This document shows, piece by piece, positions 9,585-17,746 of a DNA stretch of 64,000 nucleotides. Below the pieces are notes generated by a model, which worked only from the letters and a program-made list of their open reading frames with translations, was not told the DNA's origin and ran no database searches. Each line of letters starts with the position of its first letter. The stretch's first letter is position 1. The stretch is from an uncultured Marinobacter sp. GTDB taxonomy: Bacteria; Pseudomonadota; Gammaproteobacteria; Pseudomonadales; Oleiphilaceae. The translations under genes were made by a program, and so were the position numbers. The stretch covers positions 868,001 through 932,000 of the forward strand of contig NZ_CAMYMK010000002.1 in the NCBI RefSeq assembly GCF_947259545.1, written 5' to 3'.

Positions 9585-9808
9585 ATGGGTGTTTATTGCG
9601 CTTGTAAATGTGTTGAATTCTCGCCACTTTATTGACCATAGCGACGTCAAAGTTTTGCAGCCTGGGCCACATTTGGTTTAACCTCTCCCTCATACTAAAG
9701 GCGTGCCCGGTGATGGCACCCAGATAAACTGTGCAAACATTGCATATTCCGGAAGCTTGGCGGTGCAATTCGTGGTTGCCCGTGAGCCGGACTTGAGCGG
9801 GGCGAAGT

Positions 9809-12505
9809 GTGAAACCATTTGATGATGGCAGTGCCGCCAACGATGAGTTCCAGTCAGTTTCCAGTGGAACTCATCGGGGCGAGCTCGTCAGAGACCTGTT
9901 GCGGCAACGGGTACGGATTCCGTCCTTACCCTCCGATGGCCTCAAGCGGCCATGGCTGACAGGACGAATCCGGGAGGCTCTGGGGCCCGGAAGCGTCCTC
10001 TATCTGGAGGCACCGTGTGGATACGGAAAGTCTCACGCGTTGTTGTCCGCGCTCCATGAATCCGAGCGCCCGCTGGAGACCATCAAATGGATATCTTTCT
10101 CCGCACAGGATAACGACCCCGCCCGCTTGATGACGTTGCTGGGTATCGCCCTCAATTTCCAGCCTTCCCGGGACGCGACCCTCGCGCATGCCACGGCAAG
10201 CCACAGTGAAGCCTTGTCATTACTGCTGGCGCAGGATTATTGGCAAAGGCCGGAACGCAAAGCCGTGCTGGTGCTGGACAACCTGACATCGGTCAGTCAC
10301 CCCGTGGTGATCGAGCTGCTGGAGCAGTTGATTGCCGAACTACCAAAAGGGTTGTCTCTGGCCCTGGTTTCCCGCAAACCCCTGCCATTTGAGACCCACA
10401 AGTCGGAACTGGAAGGTCGGTTCACCCGCCTGGGGCCTGAATCCTTGGAGCTAAGCCGACAGGAAACGTTCGAGTTCTATTCCGCAGCGTTGGACAGTAG
10501 CCAGTTGACCATGGTGGCTGTTGACCATCTGTATTCCCTGACCGAGGGGTGGATTACCCCTCTGGCTCTGTATCAGCGGGAATTGTCTGCCCTGGCCGAA
10601 TCGCGGTTACCGATTCAGGAGACGATCAGTGTTGAACGTTTCCTGCGGGACTCCGTGCTGTCACGGTTGACGCACCCACAGCAACGGGCCTTGCGGATCA
10701 TGGCCGAGATGGACGTGATTTCCGACGATCTGTTCAGCTGCCTGGTGGATCAGTCCTGCGATACCGGTTTCAGGCCTTCCGCGGCGGCAGAAGCTGGCGT
10801 ACCGCTGAGACCGCTTCCCGGCCGAGGCCGTTGGTTCCGCCTTAACCCGCTATTACACGAGTGGCTGCGAAGTTCTGTCCTGGATGGCGCCGTTGATCGT
10901 GCGCTGGCTGCCAGCCGTTGGTTTTGCCAGCATCACCAGTTACCTGAAGCGCTGCGTTATGCCTTGCTGTCGGGCAATGCCGAAGAGGCTGTGAGAATCG
11001 CATCCGAAGGTTCCGAGGCCCTGTTGATTGGTCAGGATACGGCATCGCTTCTGCGGCTACGTCGATCTTTACCACCAGGCTTGTTGGAGCAGAGTGCCCG
11101 GTTGTGCCTGGTCTACAGTTGGGTGCATGCCATTGGTGGTCAGTTTTCTCAGGCCAGGGCGCTTCTCAATGATCTCCCCGATGACGAGCGCGAGTCCCTG
11201 GCCGGGCGAATCAGTGCCCTTAGAGCGTTTATCCTGAGGGGAGAGGGATACGTTGAGGAAGCCCTGGAGGTGGCCGATCAGGCGCTCGCAGCCAAAGAAT
11301 TGTCCTACCAGGGGCGGTTGGTCACCCAGATGGTCCGCGCCAGTGCGTTTTGTGCAGCCGGGCGATTCGCGGACGCGCGGGATGCCAATCGAGCGGCGGC
11401 CCGACTGGCCCGCGAAGCGGGAGATTCCGGTTCGGAGCTCCTGGCCGTCTATACCCACGCGCGAATTGAGCTCGGGAAAGGAGCGCTGAAGCACGCAGAA
11501 CAATTGTTGCGGACTGGGCTTGATACCGCCATGAACGAAACATCCCAGTCGACCCGGGTAGGCGAATCCCGGCTGCAGCTCAATCTGGTTCTGGTGTTAT
11601 GGCACCAGGGCCGGGAGGCTGAGGCAGATCGCCTTCTGGTGACCTGTGGCCGTCATGCCGAGCAAGCGCGGGATCTGGGGCTGTTACTGGCTATGGCCCT
11701 GCGTGTGTTGATCTGTCGCACTCAGGGGCGGCTGGAAGACGCGTTCGTCTGGATTGGTCGTGCCGAGCGCACCATGCACGCCTGGCAGGTGGACGAGTCC
11801 GTTTTTGTGCCGGTATTGGAAGCCCTGAAGGCAAGCTGCTGGTTGACCTCGGGGAATATCGAAAGCGCCACCCACGCCCTGGAACGCCTGCAGCCATACC
11901 GGGAGACGGGTTGTGTGCCCGAGTTGATTCCAATGATGCCCGGTTTGCTGGACCTGCTTCAGGTCAGAATTGAACTGGCGCGGGGGGATGATGTTAAGGC
12001 CGCGGACACGCTTCGTCGTCTTCGCCTGAAAAACAGTGAGATGATCCCGTTCGCCGTTGAACTGCACCTGAGGCTGGTGGAAAGCGTGCTGGCCTTCCGG
12101 GAGAAGGGCGTGTCGGCAGCCCAGAAACTGCTGACCCAGGTGGTCAACCTCGCCGCGCAGGAGCATTTCATCAGCCCGTTCGCGGAGCTACGGCTGGAAA
12201 TGAGTGAGCTGATGGAAAAGGCATACCCCCATTTGCCGGAAGGGGACTTTACCCGGTCGATCGGTCAGCTGTTTGGTCTGTCGGTCGCCAAGGTTAATGC
12301 CGCGCCACTGGCGGAGCCTATCAGTGAGCGGGAGCAGGGGGTATTGGAATTGATTGCCCAGGGGCTGTCCAACCAGGAAATAGCGGACCAGTTGCATATT
12401 TCCCTGCATACCGTGAAAACCCACGCTCGCCGTATTAACGCCAAGTTGGAGGTGCGCTCCCGTACCCAGGCGATTGTCCGGGCACGGGAGCTAGGGTTAC
12501 TGTGA
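9809..12505 (+). CDS. LuxR-family LAL (MalT-like) ATP-binding transcriptional regulator
   Basis: This is a large ATP-binding regulator of the LuxR family. An N-terminal STAND-type NTPase has a P-loop APCGYGKSHAL (about residues 68-78) and a Walker B-like VLVLDNL; a central superhelical TPR-like sensor covers roughly residues 370-820; a C-terminal LuxR helix-turn-helix (about 835-898) carries SEREQGVLELIAQGLSNQEI and HTVKTHARRI. At 898 residues it resembles MalT (about 900). The start is the GTG at 9809 after a GAGCGGGG site. Such proteins bind an inducer and multimerise to activate promoters. The adjacent DUF1302/DUF1329 operon is the likely target, by position only. A 275-base gap without a gene precedes it. 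Confidence 0.92.
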   Translation: MKPFDDGSAANDEFQSVSSGTHRGELVRDLLRQRVRIPSLPSDGLKRPWLTGRIREALGPGSVLYLEAPCGYGKSHALLSALHESERPLETIKWISFSAQDNDPARLMTLLGIALNFQPSRDATLAHATASHSEALSLLLAQDYWQRPERKAVLVLDNLTSVSHPVVIELLEQLIAELPKGLSLALVSRKPLPFETHKSELEGRFTRLGPESLELSRQETFEFYSAALDSSQLTMVAVDHLYSLTEGWITPLALYQRELSALAESRLPIQETISVERFLRDSVLSRLTHPQQRALRIMAEMDVISDDLFSCLVDQSCDTGFRPSAAAEAGVPLRPLPGRGRWFRLNPLLHEWLRSSVLDGAVDRALAASRWFCQHHQLPEALRYALLSGNAEEAVRIASEGSEALLIGQDTASLLRLRRSLPPGLLEQSARLCLVYSWVHAIGGQFSQARALLNDLPDDERESLAGRISALRAFILRGEGYVEEALEVADQALAAKELSYQGRLVTQMVRASAFCAAGRFADARDANRAAARLAREAGDSGSELLAVYTHARIELGKGALKHAEQLLRTGLDTAMNETSQSTRVGESRLQLNLVLVLWHQGREAEADRLLVTCGRHAEQARDLGLLLAMALRVLICRTQGRLEDAFVWIGRAERTMHAWQVDESVFVPVLEALKASCWLTSGNIESATHALERLQPYRETGCVPELIPMMPGLLDLLQVRIELARGDDVKAADTLRRLRLKNSEMIPFAVELHLRLVESVLAFREKGVSAAQKLLTQVVNLAAQEHFISPFAELRLEMSELMEKAYPHLPEGDFTRSIGQLFGLSVAKVNAAPLAEPISEREQGVLELIAQGLSNQEIADQLHISLHTVKTHARRINAKLEVRSRTQAIVRARELGLL

Positions 12506-12512
12506 CACCAGT

Positions 12513-12543
12513 TGTCGGGTTAGGCTTCGCTAACCCGACCTAC
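12513..12543 (-). repeat. Short REP-like palindrome, copy 2 (encodes the tail of the acyltransferase)
   Basis: Read on the minus strand this is GTAGGTCGGGTTAGCG followed by its complement, TAACCCGAC. The copy sits between two convergent genes, and its minus-strand sequence supplies the last codons (VGRVSEA) and the stop of the acyltransferase that ends at 12520. It probably also serves as a hairpin separating the convergent transcripts. Confidence 0.85.
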
Positions 12544-13455
12544 TTCTTCGTCGGGTTCTGGGGTGGGGGCCTTCAGAGCCTCGATACGAGCGTCCTTCTC
12601 AGTCCAGATTTCACTGATCCAGCTCTGGAAATCCACGCGGGTTTCCCGGCTTCCTTCGTAGTCCATGCCCAGGAAGCGCTCAGGAATTTCACGAACCCGA
12701 ATATCGATGATGATCCTGCGGGTGCGACCGCAGAGGAAGTCCCAGAATCCGGAGCGGCCGTTGGGGTAAACAATACTCACATCGAGCATGGTATGGAGCA
12801 TTTCCCCCATGGCACCAAGCACAAAGGCTGTACCGCCCGCCCGGGGCTTCAGCAGGTGTTTGTAAGGGGATTTCTGTGACGTGTGCTTGGCCGGGGTCAG
12901 GCGGGTGCCTTCCATGAAATTGAAGATCGTCACCGGCGTGTAGCGGAATTTCTCGCAGGCCGCCTGGGTGGCAGCAACATCCTTGCCTTTCAGCTCCGGC
13001 CGCTTGGCAATCTGTTCCTTGGTGTGGCGATGCATGAACGGAAAGTCCAGTGCCCACCAGGCGACGCCCAGCAGTGGTACCCAGATGAGTTCTTTCTTGA
13101 GGAAAAACTTCAGCAGCGGAATGCGACTGTTCAGCACGTACTGAATGGCTGGAATGTCCGCCCAGCTCTGGTGATTGCAGGTCACAAAATACCAATGTTC
13201 GCGGCTGAGGTTCTCCACACCCCTGACATCCCACTCAATGTGGTGGAGCAGGTCCAGGAAACGGTTGTTGAAGCCAATCCAGATGTACGCAATGTTGTTA
13301 AGCGCGACAGTACATCCCTTGCGAATCGTTGTGGCCGGAATGATCAGCTTTATCAGTGCAACCAGCATCAATACCGGAAACAGAATCAGGGTATTGAGCA
13401 ATATCAGCAGGGCCGCCAGGGTTCCCTTGAGCGGCGCAGGCAAAAAATCGAGCAT
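12520..13455 (-). CDS. YihG-like 1-acyl-glycerol-3-phosphate acyltransferase family protein
   Basis: This is a membrane-bound PlsC-superfamily acyltransferase that presumably acylates lysophosphatidic acid or a related acceptor at the inner membrane. An N-terminal hydrophobic segment (about residues 8-40) precedes the catalytic NHQSWAD motif (HX4D) and the acceptor-binding EGTR motif in FNFMEGTRLTP. At 311 residues it matches the YihG group, which also carries this long N-terminal membrane segment. The start overlaps the stop of the upstream glucosaminidase gene (TAATG), suggesting coupling. The extreme C-terminus, VGRVSEA, is encoded by a short palindromic repeat and is unlikely to be ancestral protein sequence. 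Confidence 0.9.
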   Translation of the reverse strand: MLDFLPAPLKGTLAALLILLNTLILFPVLMLVALIKLIIPATTIRKGCTVALNNIAYIWIGFNNRFLDLLHHIEWDVRGVENLSREHWYFVTCNHQSWADIPAIQYVLNSRIPLLKFFLKKELIWVPLLGVAWWALDFPFMHRHTKEQIAKRPELKGKDVAATQAACEKFRYTPVTIFNFMEGTRLTPAKHTSQKSPYKHLLKPRAGGTAFVLGAMGEMLHTMLDVSIVYPNGRSGFWDFLCGRTRRIIIDIRVREIPERFLGMDYEGSRETRVDFQSWISEIWTEKDARIEALKAPTPEPDEEVGRVSEA

Positions 13456-14369
13456 TAGCGGATGTCCCCGGAATCTTCATCGTCTCCGGCATTGGGCAGG
13501 AGAGCATTTTCTTTGCTGGCAGAGGCCAGGTGTTGCAGTGATCCGGTGTTGGCACCATAGAAGGCGGCCCGGAATTCTTTATCGAAATAAGCAAGGTTGT
13601 TGTGCCGGATCATGCTGCGGATCTCTTTTACATAATCCTCACCCCGTTCTGAATAGCTAATCAGGCCTGCCGCTAGCGCGCTCCCGGAAGCCATCTTGTC
13701 GTCCTTGCGAATGGCCCGCCGTACATCGCGCAGTTCCTGATAGGCCGGGTGGCTGTTCAGGTTCTGAATGTAGGCCCGGATGGAGCGGTAGGGTGAGGAG
13801 AACCTCGCAACTTCGTGAGTAGCGCCTTCGACCCGTGCCTGTGGCACCAGGCCGCAGCCTTTGGAGAAACACCACTGACCGAACAGATTATTCCCTCGGG
13901 TGGCGAAGCGTGACTGGCCCCATGCCGACTCATTGGCGGCCTGGGCCAGCACGAGGGAAGGAGAAATGACATCCAGACGCTTGCGCAACTGCTCGAACAT
14001 AGCGGGGCTGCCGGCTTCTTCTTCAACGCGAAGTCGTTCTGCCTGGTTACTGAGCCAGGTGCGCTCGGATTTGCTCAGTTCCTCTTTCCGTGACAGGGCT
14101 TCCAGGTAGTCCCGCTCAATCAAGATCCGGGAATTGGCCAGAGCAATCCGTGGATAAAGGAAAGAAAAGAACGCGGCTTTACGTTCTGTGGTGTCGCGAT
14201 AGTTGCTGAAGTCCGGCAGTTTATTATCGGCCCAGGCCGGAAGCGGCGGAAGGGATGACAGCGCCAGGTCGTCATCGAACGACCCTTTATCCGGTGTGTG
14301 AAGACTGCCCCAGAGTCCAAAAATCACCAACGGGAAAACCAGCAGAAACGCCCGGATACCTGTAGACAT
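13455..14369 (-). CDS. Bax-like glucosaminidase domain protein
   Basis: This is a homologue of E. coli Bax, an envelope protein with a mannosyl-glycoprotein endo-beta-N-acetylglucosaminidase-like domain (PF01832) expected to act on peptidoglycan. An N-terminal signal or anchor segment (about residues 5-22) leads to a helical region, then the catalytic domain with LAQAANESAWGQSRFA (the Glu is the likely catalytic acid), GNNLFGQWCF and a later SYSERGEDYV segment. The 304-residue length fits. It is transcribed with the acyltransferase gene, with which it overlaps (TAATG). Activity in vivo has not been firmly shown for the family. Confidence 0.9.
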   Translation of the reverse strand: MSTGIRAFLLVFPLVIFGLWGSLHTPDKGSFDDDLALSSLPPLPAWADNKLPDFSNYRDTTERKAAFFSFLYPRIALANSRILIERDYLEALSRKEELSKSERTWLSNQAERLRVEEEAGSPAMFEQLRKRLDVISPSLVLAQAANESAWGQSRFATRGNNLFGQWCFSKGCGLVPQARVEGATHEVARFSSPYRSIRAYIQNLNSHPAYQELRDVRRAIRKDDKMASGSALAAGLISYSERGEDYVKEIRSMIRHNNLAYFDKEFRAAFYGANTGSLQHLASASKENALLPNAGDDEDSGDIR

Positions 14370-14461
14370 AAAACCTCTCGTTACAGTCGGTATGACTGGA
14401 ATTATAACAGGTTATACGTGGCTGTATCCTGACTGGGTTTCCCCCATGCGTAACCCGACAA

Positions 14462-16678
14462 TCAGTCCGGCAACCGTGTAGCGATCAACAACCCCAGCCG
14501 CTGTTCTCCACCTTCGGTATTCTGTAGTTGCAGAAAAAACTGGTCCTGGTCGGGTGTCACAAACCCGGTCAGCGTCAGGTCTCCTGCCACAAAGCTCACC
14601 TCGCCGCTGGTGCCCTGGGAATAGGTCAGTGCGATGTCGTCCCCTTCAAGGGACACTGGCCCTGGCACCGTTTCATTTGCTACTGAATGCACTACGTCCA
14701 GAGTGCGTCGGGACAATGCCGCGGTGGTGGCTGAAGCAATGGTGAGTACGGCGTTGTCGAAATGTCGCAGGCGGTTTGTGCCATCGGCGAGCCCCATGGC
14801 AGTGCCTTGCAGACGAAAGCGACCGCTCTGGGGAAAGTCGCTGGTTTGCGCAGCCGCTATCAACAGGCCGTCTCCGGTGTCGGCGTTGTCCAGGTTGAAG
14901 GCCAGAAGTGAGCCGTCGGGCGTGCTGGCGCCAATGCCCAGATCCGGAGTGTCGAACTGTCCCGAGGCATTGCTGATGTCCAGGTTGAGGCGACCGATGT
15001 TACGGTCACCGACACTGAGCCGTGAGGGCCGGGTGCTGATGGTCCAGTCGACGTTGCGATCGCCAGTGAGGGGCCCGGTTACTGCCCCTGAGCCACCGTC
15101 CCGGCCAATAGTGGTGGTGACCATCACCTGGTTCACATTGTTCCCACTGATATCCCAACTGCCTACACCGGATTCAATCGCCAGTGGCTCCGCGCCGTCA
15201 GCGAAGCGACTGGCGAGGAACGCCACGTTGTATTGACGGCTATTCAGTTGATCAAGGCTGAAGCCTTGTTGCCGTAGCAAGTTCATTTCCAGTACGGACA
15301 GGTAGTGATCCTCCAGTACCTCCTTGCGTTGCAGGGCATCTTCGGTGGCCTCCAGTTCGATGGCCTTGCCGGCACCGAAATAGCCGCCCAGGACGCGATC
15401 AGGCGCCTCGCCGGCCTCTTCTGTGGCGCTGACGAATGCGTCCAGATAGTAGGGGTTACGGGTCCAGCCGATGGTCAGGGAGCTGCCACGACCGGTCACG
15501 CTCTGGTACAGCGCCCGCCCGGCCAGCAAGCGGCTGTTGTTCTGCAGGGTAGCGGCCCCCGGCGACGAAGCGTGAGTGTTCAGATCCCAATGGTCGGTTC
15601 CCCTGGGGTAGAAATTGTTACCCGCCTGGTGAATCAGCGCCTCGCGGTTATAGGGTACATCCGAGGCCAGTGACGTCACCCGGATGTTGAACGCATCGAA
15701 GCTGGTCAGGGTGAGGGCGGGGTAGACGTAGCCTGTGCCGTTGCTGTCCGTAATACTCTCTTCCTGCGCAGTACGCACGCCCCACTGACCTGAGCCGGCA
15801 AGGCTGGGTTCCCGGAAGGTCTGGCCCAGTTCAACGCCAAGGAACACGGAGTTGTAGTCTGCGGAGCTGGCGCTGATCTTCCCCGAGGACTGCTCATCCA
15901 GAACGGCGTAATCAGCCATGCTACTCACATAGCGGGCAAAATCACCGCGATTGTCCAGGTGATCCAGAGCAGCGCCCAGGTCCGCATTGTCAGGAATATC
16001 GATCTCAAAGTCGTGGACCTGGTCCGCCAGGGTCGACCAGACATACTTGTTCAGGCACAACTCGCCGGAAGCATCGTTGACGCAATCCATAATCTGGCTG
16101 AACTGGCTGGCGGAATAGCCGCTGATGGTGTTGCTCATCAGGTATTCGGAGAAAGGGTTCACCTTGACGTCACGATCCGAGTCCGCTGCCAGGGCCCGCA
16201 TCCGCGTGTTGCCATAAACCGCTTCGATCACCACGTCCGGTCCCAGCGGCAGGCCATTGCTGAAGGTGATGACTTCCCGGCCACTGTCTTCGGTGCGGCG
16301 AGTGATATCAACGGCCCCCAGATTCCGCAGGCTCTGGTCTGTCCGGTAAACCTCGATCCGGTCTGGCGTCACGATTCGCAGGTTGCGGCGCGTCAGTTCG
16401 CTGTCTGGCGCAAGGGTCGGGGGCACCTCTACGGTTACCCGGACTTCATTGGCCGCCAGCCCGTTGGTGTTATTGGAGTCACCGGTGCTACCGGAACTGA
16501 AATCGTCGCGGGCGTTTTTGGTCGGGGGAAAGCTGTTGTCCCGCGAGCCTGCTTCGTCAACCGCGCTTTTACCGCCGCAACCGGACAGTGCAACAGCGAA
16601 AGCCAGTAACAGCCTGGGGAGTGGGACCTTGGGCGCGAACAGTGAAGAGTGGTCAGGTGATCGGGTGATGAGTGCCAT
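14462..16678 (-). CDS. Large hypothetical lipoprotein
   Basis: I do not recognise this protein. It is 738 residues with a lipoprotein signal: a basic start, a hydrophobic run and the lipobox LSGC near residues 32-35, so the mature form should be lipid-anchored. A low-complexity Ser/Asn/Gly linker follows (about 40-75). A beta-rich region (ANEVRVTVEVPPTLAP onward) resembles repeat-type surface modules, and the rest is rich in short strands and polar turns. The lipobox is followed by GGKS rather than Asp, so outer-membrane sorting is expected. No catalytic motif was seen. It has its own transcription unit between Bax and YfaZ. A 92-base gap to the Bax start holds a degenerate GGGTT..AACCC repeat. 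Confidence 0.75.
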   Translation of the reverse strand: MALITRSPDHSSLFAPKVPLPRLLLAFAVALSGCGGKSAVDEAGSRDNSFPPTKNARDDFSSGSTGDSNNTNGLAANEVRVTVEVPPTLAPDSELTRRNLRIVTPDRIEVYRTDQSLRNLGAVDITRRTEDSGREVITFSNGLPLGPDVVIEAVYGNTRMRALAADSDRDVKVNPFSEYLMSNTISGYSASQFSQIMDCVNDASGELCLNKYVWSTLADQVHDFEIDIPDNADLGAALDHLDNRGDFARYVSSMADYAVLDEQSSGKISASSADYNSVFLGVELGQTFREPSLAGSGQWGVRTAQEESITDSNGTGYVYPALTLTSFDAFNIRVTSLASDVPYNREALIHQAGNNFYPRGTDHWDLNTHASSPGAATLQNNSRLLAGRALYQSVTGRGSSLTIGWTRNPYYLDAFVSATEEAGEAPDRVLGGYFGAGKAIELEATEDALQRKEVLEDHYLSVLEMNLLRQQGFSLDQLNSRQYNVAFLASRFADGAEPLAIESGVGSWDISGNNVNQVMVTTTIGRDGGSGAVTGPLTGDRNVDWTISTRPSRLSVGDRNIGRLNLDISNASGQFDTPDLGIGASTPDGSLLAFNLDNADTGDGLLIAAAQTSDFPQSGRFRLQGTAMGLADGTNRLRHFDNAVLTIASATTAALSRRTLDVVHSVANETVPGPVSLEGDDIALTYSQGTSGEVSFVAGDLTLTGFVTPDQDQFFLQLQNTEGGEQRLGLLIATRLPD

Positions 16679-16759
16679 GCCAGGGACAATCCATTATCGG
16701 AACATGAGCCGGCAGTCTAGCAAGAGTGGTGGTGGCAAAGAGTGAGGCAGAACACGAAA

Positions 16760-16790
16760 CAAAAACGGGCGCCCTGAAAGGCGCCCGTTT
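16760..16790 (-). terminator. Intrinsic terminator of the yfaZ-like gene
   Basis: ACGGGCGCC at 16765-16773 pairs perfectly with GGCGCCCGT at 16780-16788. On the minus strand the stem is followed by TTTTGTTT, as expected for termination of the yfaZ-like transcript, whose stop is at 16815. Confidence 0.88.
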
Positions 16791-16814
16791 GACTCTTCCC
16801 GGAAGGGAGCGGGA

Positions 16815-17375
16815 TCAGAAGTAGATCTTCATACCCGCCATTACGCCTTCATCCAGGTTCACGTCGCCACTGAAGGGCGCATCCAGATCGGTGTTCAGGT
16901 AACGGTAGCCCGCGAACAGCTCGGCGTTACGGATCACACGGTAACTGCCGCGCAGCTCAACGCTGGTCATGTCATCGGAATCGCCGAAAGAAAGGATGCT
17001 CGGGGCATAGTGAAGACTGCCGGTGACGGACAGGCCGGGTACATCGGGGATGTTGACGGTCGCGAAGCCACCCAGGCCAACGGCACCGCCGTCCAGGTCA
17101 TCGTCTTCCCAGCCAATGCCGCGCAGGCCGATGCCTGCTGTGGTGGGCAGATTGCCGAGGGCTGTGCGGCCCTGGGCGTGGAAATCCACGTTACCAATGT
17201 GACGGCTGCCTTCGTGGTAGGTGTAACCGGTCCCCACTTGCAGTTCAGAGTTGGTGTCGAAGAAATTCACCTGGCCCTTGACCGACTCGCTGGTCAGGCT
17301 CAGGTCCAGATCGGCTGCCAGTGCAGGAGCAGCGGCCAGTGACAGAGCAAGAAGGGAAATACGGGTTGCTTTCAT
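16815..17375 (-). CDS. YfaZ family outer-membrane protein
   Basis: This is a predicted small outer-membrane beta-barrel (YfaZ-like, PF07437). The ATG at 17375, with AAGGTAG just upstream, gives 186 residues with a signal peptide ending in PALAA (about residues 1-20). The mature part shows repeated amphipathic strands, such as GSLHYAPS and LFAGYRYLNTDL, and ends MAGMKIYF with a terminal phenylalanine, the usual barrel insertion signal. A longer frame to 17483 would put 36 non-signal residues first and was rejected. No function is established for the family. It is monocistronic with its own terminator. Confidence 0.85.
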   Translation of the reverse strand: MKATRISLLALSLAAAPALAADLDLSLTSESVKGQVNFFDTNSELQVGTGYTYHEGSRHIGNVDFHAQGRTALGNLPTTAGIGLRGIGWEDDDLDGGAVGLGGFATVNIPDVPGLSVTGSLHYAPSILSFGDSDDMTSVELRGSYRVIRNAELFAGYRYLNTDLDAPFSGDVNLDEGVMAGMKIYF

Positions 17376-17516
17376 TCTTTTACTACCTTTATGGGTCAAT
17401 GAACGGAGTGCGATACCGGTGTCAGCCGATATTGGCGATTGTTCAGATGAGCGCATGGTAACGGGCCGCTGCGGGTGGCTCAACTTAAAATGGGGTAAGG
17501 GCCTGTTAATACGGCA

Positions 17517-17708
17517 TTAGTGCCGGGTGATGTCGTCCAGTTGGTCAAGGTCGTCCGGAGACACATTCTGGGCAGGAACCCGGTACTCTTCATTGGCCCA
17601 GGCGCCAAGGTCAATCAGCTTGCAGCGCTCGCAGCAGAAGGGGCGGAACGGGTTGCTTTCGCTCCATTCGACAGATTTTTTGCAGTTGGGGCACTCTACT
17701 TTCATCAT
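17517..17708 (-). CDS. yacG: DNA gyrase inhibitor YacG
   Basis: YacG is a small zinc protein that binds GyrB and inhibits DNA gyrase. The 63-residue protein has the CPNCKK and CCERCK zinc ligands (Cys4 type), [21 protein letters not shown] and the acidic C-terminal tail of the family. In many relatives yacG lies directly behind pilD and coaE. Here it is on the same strand but separated from coaE by a sensor kinase, trmO and an unknown envelope gene, so the block seems to have been opened by insertion or rearrangement. Confidence 0.94.
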   Translation of the reverse strand: MMKVECPNCKKSVEWSESNPFRPFCCERCKLIDLGAWANEEYRVPAQNVSPDDLDQLDDITRH

Positions 17709-17746
17709 TATTTCCAGGGAAACCTTCGGTGTCTTCAGCCAGTGGA

